Below are positions 51,798 through 59,296 of a stretch of 64,000 nucleotides of DNA, piece by piece. The notes beneath the pieces were generated by a model. It was given only the letters and a program-made list of their open reading frames with translations. It searched no databases and was not told where the DNA came from. Location of the stretch: contig CAWBAO010000003.1 of the NCBI GenBank assembly GCA_963786945.1, forward strand, positions 124,001 through 188,000. Direction: 5' to 3'. Source of the stretch: JADKCZ01 sp963786945. Lineage in GTDB: Bacteria; Myxococcota; Myxococcia; Myxococcales; Anaeromyxobacteraceae. Position numbers and translations under genes: made by a program. How positions within the stretch are numbered: position 1 is the first letter of the stretch; each line of letters opens with the position of its first letter.

Positions 51798-52934
51798 ATG
51801 AGCCCCCTCGATCCGGCCAGGCTGCTGGCCATGCTGCGCGATCCCGACGTGGAGAGCGCCCAGATCGCCGAGGCGACCGGCGTCCCGCGCGAGGAGGCCG
51901 GACGCGCCGCCCGGCTGCTCATGACCCTGGCGCGCGCCCGGGCCGAGGAGGTCGCCACCCTCCCCCCGCCGCTCGCCGCCGCCGTGCTCCACGCCGCGGC
52001 GCAGGCCGGCCGCGTCGACCTGGTGGCCGCGCTGGCGGCCCGGGAGGAGCGGGACCTGGCCAAGGAGGCCAAGCGCCAGCTCCACCGCCTCAGGCTTCGC
52101 GGCGTGGCCATCCCCGAGGCGCCGCCGCCCACGCCGGCGCTCGCGCCGCCGCCCGAGCCGCCGCCCGCCGCCTACGGCTCCACCTTCGACGGCCACGGCG
52201 AGCGGGCCGTCTGGCTCCCGCGCCACCTGCCGGGACGCGGCGTGGAGGTGGCGCAGGCGGTCTGCTCCGACCAGCGCGGCCTCGTCGAGCTGCACCTCGG
52301 CCTGGTGGGCCGGAAGGAGTGGCGCACCTTCGTGAAGGGGCTGCTGGATCGGGGCGCCGCCATGGGCGTGGCCGAGCTGGACTGGGGCGAGGCCCACGCC
52401 CGGATCGCGGCGGCCCGCGCCCTCAACGAGCGGTCCGGGCAGCGGGTCCCGGACGGCGCCGACCAGTGGCTCGGCCAGCTGGGCGCGCCCCCGCCGCTCG
52501 CCGACCCGGCCGCGGCGCTGCCGCCGCTCGACGCCGAGGCGGAGCGGGTGGCGCTGGAGGCCTCCGCCGCGCTCCACGAGCACCCGCTGCTGCGAGGCTG
52601 GCTGGGCGAGGAGCCGTTCCTGCGCGAGGTGGCCGCGGCGCTGGACGAGGTGGAGAAGTCCCCGCTGGCGCTCGACGCCGGCCAGAAGGCGGAGCGGCTG
52701 CGGTCGGTGGTGCAGGAGGCGGTGGACCGCTACTACACGCCGGAGCGGCGGGCCCGGCTCGCCGGCCGCCTGCTCGAGGTGGCGGCCTGGTTCGCGCGCA
52801 CCGGGCAGGAGGCCCCCTCGGCCCGGGCCGCCGCGGCGGCGCGGGCCCTGCTCGCCGGCGCCCCGCCCCGCCAGGTCCCCTTCGCCGCGCGCCTTCTGGA
52901 GAAGGCGTTCCGGGTCGACGCCGGGCCGGTTTGA
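51798..52934 (+). CDS. Conserved hypothetical cytoplasmic protein
   Basis: A 378-residue protein without membrane segments. Residues 1-115 look like a HEAT-like or helical repeat (LARARAEEVATLPPPLAAAVLHAA, LAKEAKRQLHRLRLRG). A proline-rich linker follows and then a domain beginning YGSTFDGHGERAVWLPRHL with VELHLGLVGRKEWRTFVKGL. The last 150 residues are helical, with AVDRYYTPERRARLAGRLLEVA. It resembles proteins known only from Anaeromyxobacter-type genomes. I cannot give a function. It precedes the NUDIX-AMMECR1-protease chain by 34 bases. Confidence 0.55.
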   Translation: MSPLDPARLLAMLRDPDVESAQIAEATGVPREEAGRAARLLMTLARARAEEVATLPPPLAAAVLHAAAQAGRVDLVAALAAREERDLAKEAKRQLHRLRLRGVAIPEAPPPTPALAPPPEPPPAAYGSTFDGHGERAVWLPRHLPGRGVEVAQAVCSDQRGLVELHLGLVGRKEWRTFVKGLLDRGAAMGVAELDWGEAHARIAAARALNERSGQRVPDGADQWLGQLGAPPPLADPAAALPPLDAEAERVALEASAALHEHPLLRGWLGEEPFLREVAAALDEVEKSPLALDAGQKAERLRSVVQEAVDRYYTPERRARLAGRLLEVAAWFARTGQEAPSARAAAAARALLAGAPPRQVPFAARLLEKAFRVDAGPV

Positions 52935-52968
52935 CGCCGCGCCCCCGGAGCGCTACGAGTCGCCCCGC

Positions 52969-53391
52969 ATGGCCGAACCCCGCCCCCCCGCGCCCACCGT
53001 GGACGTGGTCATCTCGCTCCCCGGCGACCGGGTGGTGCTGGTGGCCCGCCGCTTCGAGCCGCTCGGCTGGGCGCTGCCCGGTGGCTTCGTCGACGAGGGC
53101 GAGACGGTGGAGGCGGCCGCGGTGCGCGAGGCCCGCGAGGAGACCGGGCTCACGGTGACGCTCACCGACCTGCTCTGGGTCTACTCGGATCCGCGCCGCG
53201 ACCGGCGCCGGCACACCATGAGCACCGTCTTCCTCGGGCGGGCCGATGGCGAGCCACGCGGCGGCGACGACGCCGCCGAGGCCCGGGGCTTCGCCTGGCG
53301 CGAGCTGCCGGACCGCCTCTGCTTCGACCACGCCGAGATCCTCGGCGACGCCCGCCGCCTGCTGCTCACCGGGACGCGGCGCCGCCCATGA
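52969..53391 (+). CDS. NUDIX hydrolase
   Basis: The protein is 140 residues long with the NUDIX box GGFVDEGETVEAAAVREAREETG near residues 43-64 (G-x5-E-x7-R-E-x-x-E-E-x-G), all catalytic glutamates present. It begins with beta strands VDVVISLPGDRVVLVARRF and ends with CFDHAEILGDARRLLL. Substrate could be an ADP-ribose or (deoxy)nucleotide diphosphate. It overlaps the following AMMECR1 gene by 4 bases (ATGA), so the two are translated together. Confidence 0.88.
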   Translation: MAEPRPPAPTVDVVISLPGDRVVLVARRFEPLGWALPGGFVDEGETVEAAAVREAREETGLTVTLTDLLWVYSDPRRDRRRHTMSTVFLGRADGEPRGGDDAAEARGFAWRELPDRLCFDHAEILGDARRLLLTGTRRRP

Positions 53392-53930
53392 CCGGGTCGC
53401 TCAGCGCCGGGGAGCGCGCCGCGCTCGTCGCCATCGCCCGGGCCGGCGTGGCCCACCGGCTCGGCGCCGGCCCCGCCCCGGCCCTCCCGGCCGACGGCCC
53501 GCTGGCCGCGCCGCGCGCCGCCTTCGTGACCCTCGCGGTGGGCGGCGAGGTCCGCGCCGCGCTCGGGACGCTCTCGCCCGGGGCGCCCCTGGCCGCCGCC
53601 GTGGCCGGGCTGGCCGCCCGGGCCGCGGTCGACGACCCGCGCCAGCCGCCCCTCACGGCGACCGACCTGCCCGGGCTCTCCGTCCGCGTGGCCGTGCTCG
53701 GCCCGCTCCGCCCCCTCTCGGCCGGCGCACCGCGGCCCGGCCTCGACGGCGCGGCCGTGACCCTGGGCTGGCACCGCGGCCTGCTGCTCCCGTCCGCGGC
53801 CGCCGGGAAGGACTGGAGCGGGGAGCTGTTCCTCAAGCACGCGTGCCTCGCGGCCGGCCTGCCGGCCCGCGCGCACCTCGAGCCCGACGCCCGGGTCGAG
53901 GTCTTCGAGGTCGAGGAGTTCGGCGAGTGA
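53388..53930 (+). CDS. AMMECR1-domain protein (AmmeMemoRadiSam system protein A-like)
   Basis: A 180-residue protein. RAAFVTLAVGGEVRAALGTLSPGAPLAAAVAGLAARAAVDDPR-type blocks match AMMECR1: AFVTL, the central strand, AAVDDPRQPPL (where homologues read AF.D.RF.P), and LGWHRGLLLPSAA, KHACLAAGL at the end. The highly conserved LRGCIG motif is VRAALG here, so the invariant Arg-Gly-Cys is lost. AMMECR1 is often found with Memo and a radical-SAM enzyme, but neither is present. The gene overlaps its neighbours on both sides by 4 bases. Confidence 0.72.
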   Translation: MTGSLSAGERAALVAIARAGVAHRLGAGPAPALPADGPLAAPRAAFVTLAVGGEVRAALGTLSPGAPLAAAVAGLAARAAVDDPRQPPLTATDLPGLSVRVAVLGPLRPLSAGAPRPGLDGAAVTLGWHRGLLLPSAAAGKDWSGELFLKHACLAAGLPARAHLEPDARVEVFEVEEFGE

Positions 53931-54973
53931 TCACCGCACTGTCCGTCATCGCCGCGATCCTCGCGGTCTCCGGCCTCATCGTGCTGCACGAGGCCGGCCA
54001 CATGGTGGCCGCCCGCCGGCTCGGCATGAGGGTCGAGCGCTTCAGCGTCGGCTTCGGGCCGGTCCTCTGGTCGACCGTCCGGGGCGGGACCGAGTACGCC
54101 GTCTCGGCGTTGCCGCTGGGCGGCTACGTGAAGATCGCCGGGATGGCCGCCACCGACGAGATCTCGCCCGACGACCCGACCGCCTACTGCAACAAGCCGG
54201 CCTGGCGCCGCGTGCTGGTGCTGGCCGCCGGGCCGGGGGCCAACTACGTCGTCGCCGTGCTGCTGGCGGTGGGGCTGCTGGCCACCGTGGGGCTGCCGGC
54301 GCCCGACGGGTCGTCGCGCGTCGGCGAGCTGACGCCGGGCATGCCCGGCGCGCTGGCCGGGCTGCAGGTCGGGGACCGCATCGTCTCGGTGGACGGCCGG
54401 GCGGTGGGCGACTGGCACGGGCTGGTGGCCGAGCTGCAGCGCCACCCCGGGCAGGAGGTCGAGCTGGTGGTGGAGCGCGGCGAGCCGGCCCAGGCGCGGC
54501 CCGTCCGGCTCACGCCCCGGAACGACGGCGGCATCGGGCGGGTCGGCTTCCGGCCCTTCACGGTGCGGCGCCAGCTGGGCCCCGTCGACGCGATGGTGGA
54601 GGGGTTCTCGGTCACCAACGCCCGCGCCTGGGACAACCTGGTCGGGCTGGGCCAGCTGCTGAAGCGTGAGCAGAAGGCCGAGCTGGCCGGGCCGGTCGGC
54701 ATCGTCCAGGAGCTGGTCCGCGGCGCCCGCCTCGGGCCGGACCTGTTCCTCACCATCGTCTGGAACGTCTCGATCGCGCTGGCCCTGCTCAACCTGCTGC
54801 CGCTGCCGGCGCTGGACGGGGGCCGGCTGGTGTTCATCGCCATCGAGGTGGTGACCCGCCGGCGGGTCAACGAGCGGATCGAGGGGATCGTCCACGGGAT
54901 CGGCTTCGCGGCGCTCCTCCTCATGCTGCTCCTGGTCACCTTCGGGGACTTCGCCAAGATGCTCGGGTTCTAG
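53927..54973 (+). CDS. rseP: Site-2 protease (RseP family, M50)
   Basis: A 348-residue intramembrane metalloprotease. VLHEAGHMVA at 20-29 is the zinc-binding HExxH, and LPLPALDGGRL near 291-301 carries the LDG metal ligand. A PDZ domain (RVGELTPGMPGALAGLQVGDRIVSVDG) lies between. Four predicted helices. RseP-like proteases cleave anti-sigma factors and other membrane proteins. The GTG at 53927 overlaps the stop of the AMMECR1 gene. The usual neighbours (dxr, bamA, ispU) are missing, so the role may be specialised. Confidence 0.88.
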   Translation: MITALSVIAAILAVSGLIVLHEAGHMVAARRLGMRVERFSVGFGPVLWSTVRGGTEYAVSALPLGGYVKIAGMAATDEISPDDPTAYCNKPAWRRVLVLAAGPGANYVVAVLLAVGLLATVGLPAPDGSSRVGELTPGMPGALAGLQVGDRIVSVDGRAVGDWHGLVAELQRHPGQEVELVVERGEPAQARPVRLTPRNDGGIGRVGFRPFTVRRQLGPVDAMVEGFSVTNARAWDNLVGLGQLLKREQKAELAGPVGIVQELVRGARLGPDLFLTIVWNVSIALALLNLLPLPALDGGRLVFIAIEVVTRRRVNERIEGIVHGIGFAALLLMLLLVTFGDFAKMLGF

Positions 54974-55008
54974 GGCCCCGGGCGCTGGGCTCGGGCGGCG
55001 GCCCTCGG

Positions 55009-55014
55009 TACTAT
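55009..55014 (+). promoter_or_regulatory. -10 hexamer TACTAT of the MoaD-MoaE gene (leaderless type)
   Basis: TACTAT ends six bases before ATG 55021, the spacing expected for a leaderless transcript. No Shine-Dalgarno is present. Confidence 0.55.
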
Positions 55015-55020
55015 CTCCGC

Positions 55021-55674
55021 ATGCCGGTGACCGTCCTCTACTTCGCCGCCGCCCGCGACGCCGCGGGTGCCGCCCGCGAGCCGCTCGACCCCGCCCCGAC
55101 CACCGTGGCCGAGCTGCGCCACCGGCTCCTGTCGCTGCGCCCCGCGCTGGGGCCGGTGCTGGCGAGGAGCCGCATCGCCGTGGACGGCCAGTTCGCCGAC
55201 GACCAGGCCCCGCTGCGCGACGGGGCCGAGGTGGCCATCATCCCCCCGGTGGCGGGCGGGTCCCCGGCCTGCGCGGTGGTGGAGCGGCCCCTCCGGCTCG
55301 ACGAGGTGGTCGAGGCGGTCTCCTCCCCGGGGCTCGGCGGCCTGGTCACCTTCACCGGCGTGGTCCGCGACGCCTCCCACGGCCGCCGGGTGGTCCGCCT
55401 CGAGTACGAGGCGTACCTGGGCATGGCGGAGCGCGCCCTGTCCGGCATCGCCGACGAGGTGGGGCGATGTCACAACGCCCGGGTCTCGATCGTCCATCGG
55501 ATCGGGGTGCTCACCCCGGGCGAGGTGGCGGTGGTGATCGCCAGCGCGGCCCCGCACCGGGCACCGGCCTTCCGCGCCTGCGAGGAGGCGCTGGAGCGGC
55601 TGAAGCGAGAGGTGCCGATCTGGAAGCGCGAGGTCTTCGACGACGGGGCGACGTGGGTCGGGATGGGGCCCTAG
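55021..55674 (+). CDS. MoaD-MoaE fusion (molybdopterin synthase)
   Basis: A 217-residue fusion. Residues 1-80 are a MoaD ubiquitin-like domain, beginning VTVLYFAAARDAAG and ending EVAIIPPVAGG; the Gly-Gly that must be a free C-terminus for thiocarboxylation is at 79-80, followed directly by MoaE. MoaE has YEAYLGMAERAL, HRIGVLTPGEVAVVIASAAPHRAPAF and the active-site Lys region REVPIWKREVF. Molybdopterin synthase puts two sulfurs on precursor Z. As in mycobacterial MoaX, cleavage after Gly-Gly would be needed for activity. Confidence 0.87.
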   Translation: MPVTVLYFAAARDAAGAAREPLDPAPTTVAELRHRLLSLRPALGPVLARSRIAVDGQFADDQAPLRDGAEVAIIPPVAGGSPACAVVERPLRLDEVVEAVSSPGLGGLVTFTGVVRDASHGRRVVRLEYEAYLGMAERALSGIADEVGRCHNARVSIVHRIGVLTPGEVAVVIASAAPHRAPAFRACEEALERLKREVPIWKREVFDDGATWVGMGP

Positions 55675-55739
55675 CGGGCCGAATTCGCGGCCGCCGGCTG
55701 CCCGCGGTATCCTCGTCCCACGTTGAGGGGGTGCATCCG

Positions 55740-56096
55740 GTGAAGGTGCTCATCGCCGACGACGATCGGCTGGTCCGGACCATGCTGGGCGACCTGCTGG
55801 TGGAGCTGGGCCACTCCGTGGTGGCGGCCCAGGACGGTGCCGAGGCGGTGAGGTTCTGCGACCGCGAGTCGCCCGACCTGCTCATCCTCGACTTCCTCAT
55901 GCCGCGCCTCTCCGGGCTCGACGCCCTGTGCGACATCCGCAGGCGCCACGGGGTCCCGGCGCTCCTCCTCACCGCCATCAACCAGGGCAGCCTGCGCGGG
56001 GTGGACGGGGTCGACCAGGTGCAGGGGCTGCTGGAGAAGCCCTTCTCCCGCAAGAGCGTGGAGGCGGCCATCGCCCGGGCCGTCGGCGCTCGATGA
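55740..56096 (+). CDS. Single-domain response regulator
   Basis: A 118-residue receiver. LIADDDR carries the acidic pair, D51 in LLILDFLMPRLSG is the phosphorylation site, LLLTAI and LLEKPFS hold the Thr and Lys. GTG 55740 is preferred (AGGGGG nine bases upstream); GTG 55731 is also possible. It overlaps the next gene, an HD-GYP protein, in an ATGA junction, so the two form a unit: a receiver in trans for a c-di-GMP phosphodiesterase. Confidence 0.87.
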   Translation: MKVLIADDDRLVRTMLGDLLVELGHSVVAAQDGAEAVRFCDRESPDLLILDFLMPRLSGLDALCDIRRRHGVPALLLTAINQGSLRGVDGVDQVQGLLEKPFSRKSVEAAIARAVGAR

Positions 56097-57032
56097 AGCT
56101 CTTCCGGGTCCTCTTCCTCCTCGTCCTCCTGGCTGCGGTCGCGCCCCTGGCGCTGCTGGCGGCGGTGCTGCGCGCCCGTGGCGTCGACCTGGCCTGGCCG
56201 GTGCTGACGGCCGGCCTCTCGGCCGTGCTGCTGGCGCTGGTCATCTCCCTGGTGATGGCCCGGCGGGTGACCACGCCGCTGGACGAGCTGGTGCGGGGCG
56301 CCCTCGACATCGCCCGCGGCCGCTTCGGCCGGCAGGTGACCCACACCGGCCGCGACCGAGCTCAGCGACCTCGCCTACACCTTCAACTTCATGTCCCGGC
56401 AGCTGGAGCAGTACGACAAGGACAACGTCCGGCTCTACGCGGCGCTGGAGCGCGCCTACCTCGAGACCATCCGGGCGCTGGCCTCGGCCATCGACGCCAA
56501 GGACCCCTACACGCGCGGCCACTCCGACCGGGTGGCACAGCTGGCGGTGGAGATCGGGCGCGAGCTGGGGCTCGACGAGGCCGAGCTTCGCACCCTGGAG
56601 TTCAGCGGCATCCTGCACGACGTCGGCAAGATCGGGATCCCCGAGCAGGTGCTGCTCAAGCCATCCCGCCTCACGGCCGAGGAGTTCGCGGTGGTCAAGG
56701 CCCACTCGGTGATCGGCGCCGAGATCGTCCGGGGCGTGGAGTTCCTCAAGGGCGCCGAGCCGGCCATCCGCCACCACCACGAGCGGTGGGACGGCACGGG
56801 CTACCCCGACGGGCTCGCCGGCGAGTCCATCCCGCTCATCGCCCGCATCCTCAACGCCGCCGACACCTGGGATGCCTGCATCTCGGAGCGCCCCTACCAC
56901 CCGGCCCGCACGCCCTCCGAGGTGGTGCCCATCATGGCCGAGGCCCGCGGCGCCCAGCTCGACCCGAAGGTCCACGACGCCATCCTCCGCGTGCTGATGC
57001 GGCAGGGGCAGAACCCGGTGGCCCGGGCGTGA
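56093..57032 (+). CDS. Membrane-bound HAMP/HD-GYP c-di-GMP phosphodiesterase (one frameshift)
   Basis: Two transmembrane helices (LFLLVLLAAVAPLALLAAVL and WPVLTAGLSAVLLALVISLV) are followed by a HAMP linker (RRVTTPLDELVRGALDIARGR). The frame then breaks near 56358, where one extra C between CGCGAC and GAGCTC explains the shift. It resumes as FNFMSRQLEQYDKDN. The HD-GYP domain has GHSDRVAQLA, ILHDVGKIGIP (HD), AHSVIGAEI, HHHERWDGTGYPDGLAG (GYP) and LNAADTWDA. It hydrolyses c-di-GMP. A sequencing insertion is as likely as a mutation. Confidence 0.85.
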
Positions 57033-57658
57033 CCCGGCTGGCCATCCTCGACCTCGACGGGACGCTGCTCGACACGCTCGACGACCTGGCCGACTCGGTC
57101 AACGCCGCGCTGGGCGCGGTCGGGCTGCCGCCGCGCCAGCGGGCCGAGATCGCACGGTTCGTCGGGGAGGGAACCCGCCTCCTGCTGGACCGCGCCGTGG
57201 CGCCTCGCCACGACCTGCTGGAGCCGGCCCTGGCGGCGTGGTGGATCCACTACCGGGCCCACTGCCTCGTCCACACCCGCCCCTACCCCGGCATCCCCGC
57301 CCTCCTGACCCGCGCCGGGCGCCGGCTGGCGGTCCACACCAACAAGCCCGGATCGCTGGCGCGCCAGACCCTCGCCGGCACCGGCCTGCTGGACCGCTTC
57401 GCGATCGTCAGCGGCGGCGACGAGGCCCCCCGCAAGCCCGACCCGGCCGGAACGCTCGAGATCATGCGGCGGCTGGGCGCCAGGCCAGCCGACACCGTCT
57501 TCATCGGCGACAGCCCGACCGACGTGCGGACGGCCCGGGCCGCCGGGGTCCGGATGATCGGGGTCGCCTGGGGCTTCCGGTCCGAGGCGGAGCTCCGGGC
57601 CGCGGGGGCGGTCACCGTGGTCGACACGGTGGCGGGGCTGGCGCCATGGCTGGCGTGA
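57029..57658 (+). CDS. gph: HAD-family phosphatase, phosphoglycolate phosphatase-like
   Basis: The protein is 209 residues long. Motif I DLDGTLLDT near 8-16 with the nucleophilic Asp and acid/base Asp, a cap with VGEGTRLLLDRA, motif II HTNKPGS, and motifs III/IV with RKPDPAG and FIGDSPTDVRTARAAG. The layout matches Gph, which removes 2-phosphoglycolate; other small phosphosugars are possible. GTG 57029 overlaps the TGA of the HD-GYP gene (GTGA), so the gene is in the same operon, though functional linkage is not obvious. Confidence 0.83.
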   Translation: MTRLAILDLDGTLLDTLDDLADSVNAALGAVGLPPRQRAEIARFVGEGTRLLLDRAVAPRHDLLEPALAAWWIHYRAHCLVHTRPYPGIPALLTRAGRRLAVHTNKPGSLARQTLAGTGLLDRFAIVSGGDEAPRKPDPAGTLEIMRRLGARPADTVFIGDSPTDVRTARAAGVRMIGVAWGFRSEAELRAAGAVTVVDTVAGLAPWLA

Positions 57659-57708
57659 GGCGCCGCGGGGGGGCCGGACGGAAACTGGCCCGACCGGCGG
57701 GGGCGAAA

Positions 57709-57714
57709 TACCTT
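57709..57714 (+). promoter_or_regulatory. -10 hexamer TACCTT of the gene at 57721
   Basis: TACCTT ends six bases before ATG 57721; no Shine-Dalgarno is present. Confidence 0.45.
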
Positions 57715-57720
57715 TCGCCC

Positions 57721-58056
57721 ATGCTGAAGCTGCTCAAGCTGGCGGTGCTGCTCGGGCTGGTGGCCACCTTCCTCTTCGTGCTGCCGTTCGGCGGCCGGAC
57801 CCTCTTCGACCGCTGGCGGGCTGCCGGCAGCGTCCGGGCCTTCGCCTCGCGCACCTGGGCCGAGATGCGCGGCGTCGAGCAGCCCGCCCGGCCCGCCACC
57901 CCGGCCACGCCCAGGAAGGCCAGGCCCGGTCGGCCCCTGGCGGCCGGCGAGCCGCGGCCAGCCCCCGACCACCCGGTGGAGTCGACCACCGACGCCGATC
58001 GGCAGGCGCTCGACAAGCTGCTCGACCAGCACCTCGCCGACCAGCCCGGGCGCTGA
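57721..58056 (+). CDS. Small membrane-anchored protein of unknown function
   Basis: A 111-residue protein with one N-terminal hydrophobic segment (LLKLAVLLGLVATFLFVLPFG) serving as signal anchor. A Pro/Ala-rich tether (QPARPATPATPRKARPGRP) and a short acidic helix (DADRQALDKLLDQHLADQ) follow. It looks like a tethering or adaptor peptide. A TACCTT hexamer lies six bases upstream of ATG 57721. Confidence 0.55.
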   Translation: MLKLLKLAVLLGLVATFLFVLPFGGRTLFDRWRAAGSVRAFASRTWAEMRGVEQPARPATPATPRKARPGRPLAAGEPRPAPDHPVESTTDADRQALDKLLDQHLADQPGR

Positions 58057-58108
58057 ACCCGGGGGCGCCCGGCGCCGGGCAGGGTTGCCATCGGAGCCGG
58101 GCTCGCGG

Positions 58109-58114
58109 TATTGA
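58109..58114 (+). promoter_or_regulatory. -10-like hexamer TATTGA of the gene at 58122
   Basis: TATTGA ends seven bases before ATG 58122, with no Shine-Dalgarno between. Confidence 0.4.
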
Positions 58115-58121
58115 CACCGCC

Positions 58122-58424
58122 ATGTCCGAGACCGAGAAGAAGGGCGCCGGGAAGGCGCCGAAGGCCAAGAGCAACGGCAAGAAGACCTGCAGCGTGGCGG
58201 GCTGCAAGCGCGGCTACCGCGCCAAGGGGCTGTGCTTCTTCCACTACAAGAAGTGGCGCGACGGCGAGATGGAGTCGAAGCCGGCCCGCTACAAGACCTG
58301 CGCCAAGCCCGACTGCAAGAAGAAGGTGGCCGGCCACGGCCTCTGCCAGGAGCACTTCGACGCCTGGACCAAGAGCCGGAAGAAGAACCAGGGCAAGGCC
58401 GAGGCCGCCCCGGCGTCCGCCTAG
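58122..58424 (+). CDS. Small double zinc-knuckle-like basic protein
   Basis: A 100-residue protein with two similar halves: CSVAGCKRGYRAKGLCFFH and CAKPDCKKKVAGHGLCQEH. Each is C-x4-C-x9-10-C-x2-H, a likely zinc-binding knuckle, so two zinc sites are expected. The rest is Lys-rich and alanine-rich. Similar small proteins are annotated in myxobacteria as 'vegetative proteins', but this is from memory and not certain. Nucleic acid binding is plausible from the basic charge. A TATTGA hexamer lies seven bases upstream of ATG 58122. Confidence 0.6.
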   Translation: MSETEKKGAGKAPKAKSNGKKTCSVAGCKRGYRAKGLCFFHYKKWRDGEMESKPARYKTCAKPDCKKKVAGHGLCQEHFDAWTKSRKKNQGKAEAAPASA

Positions 58425-58488
58425 GACCGCCCCCCGCGAGGCCGCACCCGCGCCCGCCCCGGTCCCCCGCGGCGGGCGCCTCGCGTTC

Positions 58489-59269
58489 TCAGCGCCCCGC
58501 CGCCACCTGCCGCTCCAGCGCGCGGACGGCCGCGAGCAGCAGCTCCACCTCGCGCTGCGTCGGCTCGGCGCGCGAGAGCAGGCGGCGCCAGTCGGCGAGG
58601 ATGTGCTCCGGGTTCTGCGGGTTGAGGTAGCCGGCGGCCGCCAGCAGGGCGGCGAGCCGCTCCCAGAGGGCCTCCACGGTGGCGCGGCGGGCCGGCTCGG
58701 CCTCCACGGCGCTGGCGCCGGCGGGGGACGACCGACCCGGCCCCGGCCCCGCTGGCCAGCTCGTAGCAGAGCACGGCCACCGCCTGCGCCAGGTTCATCG
58801 AGTCGTAGTCCGGCGAGGTCGGGATGGTGCAGACCGCCTGGCAGAGCTCGAGCTCGGCGTCGGAGAGGCCGCGCCGCTCCTCCCCGAAGACCAGGGCCAC
58901 CTCCCCGGAGGCGGCCCGCCGGGCCGCCTCCGCCCCCAGCTGGCGCGGCGTGAGCCGGGGTCGCCCGGCCACGGCCCGCGAGGTGGTGCCGCACACCCAG
59001 GTGGCCTGGCCCAGGGCCCCGCGCAGGTCGGCGTGGATCTCGGCCCGGTCGAGCAGGTCGGTGGCGTGGCGGGCCAGCCGGGCCGCCCGGGCCAGGACGT
59101 CGGCCTGCGCCGTCCCACCGCCCCCGCCCCGGGGAGACCCTGCCCAAGCGGGGGGCGCCACCACCACCAGCCGGGTGAGGCCGAAGTTCTTCATGGCGCG
59201 GGCGGCGGCGCCGAGGTTGTCGGCGCTGGAGGGGCGGTGGAGGACGACGCGCACTTTTCCGAGGGACAT
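58489..59269 (-). CDS. trmJ: TrmJ-type tRNA/rRNA 2'-O-methyltransferase (one frameshift)
   Basis: A SPOUT methyltransferase of about 260 residues. It has VVLHRPSSADNLGAAARAMKNFGL at the N-terminus, TWVCGTTSRAVAGRP, VALVFGEERRGLSDAELELC and TIPTSPDYDSMNLAQAVAVL, the SPOUT knot motifs. The last part (LWERLAALLAAAGYLNPQNPEH, then ADWRRLLSRAEPTQREVELL) matches the C-terminal helix of TrmJ. The frame breaks near 58720 in a GC-rich linker, fixed by one base. TrmJ methylates position 32 of tRNA. ATG 59269 is divergent from purC, with 27 bases between. Confidence 0.8.
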
Positions 59270-59282
59270 GGCCGTCGCGACG

Positions 59283-59288
59283 TATAAC
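59283..59288 (+). promoter_or_regulatory. -10 hexamer TATAAC of purC (leaderless type)
   Basis: TATAAC ends eight bases before ATG 59297 in the 27-base gap between trmJ and purC. No Shine-Dalgarno precedes the ATG. Confidence 0.5.
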
Positions 59289-59296
59289 ATCCCGCC

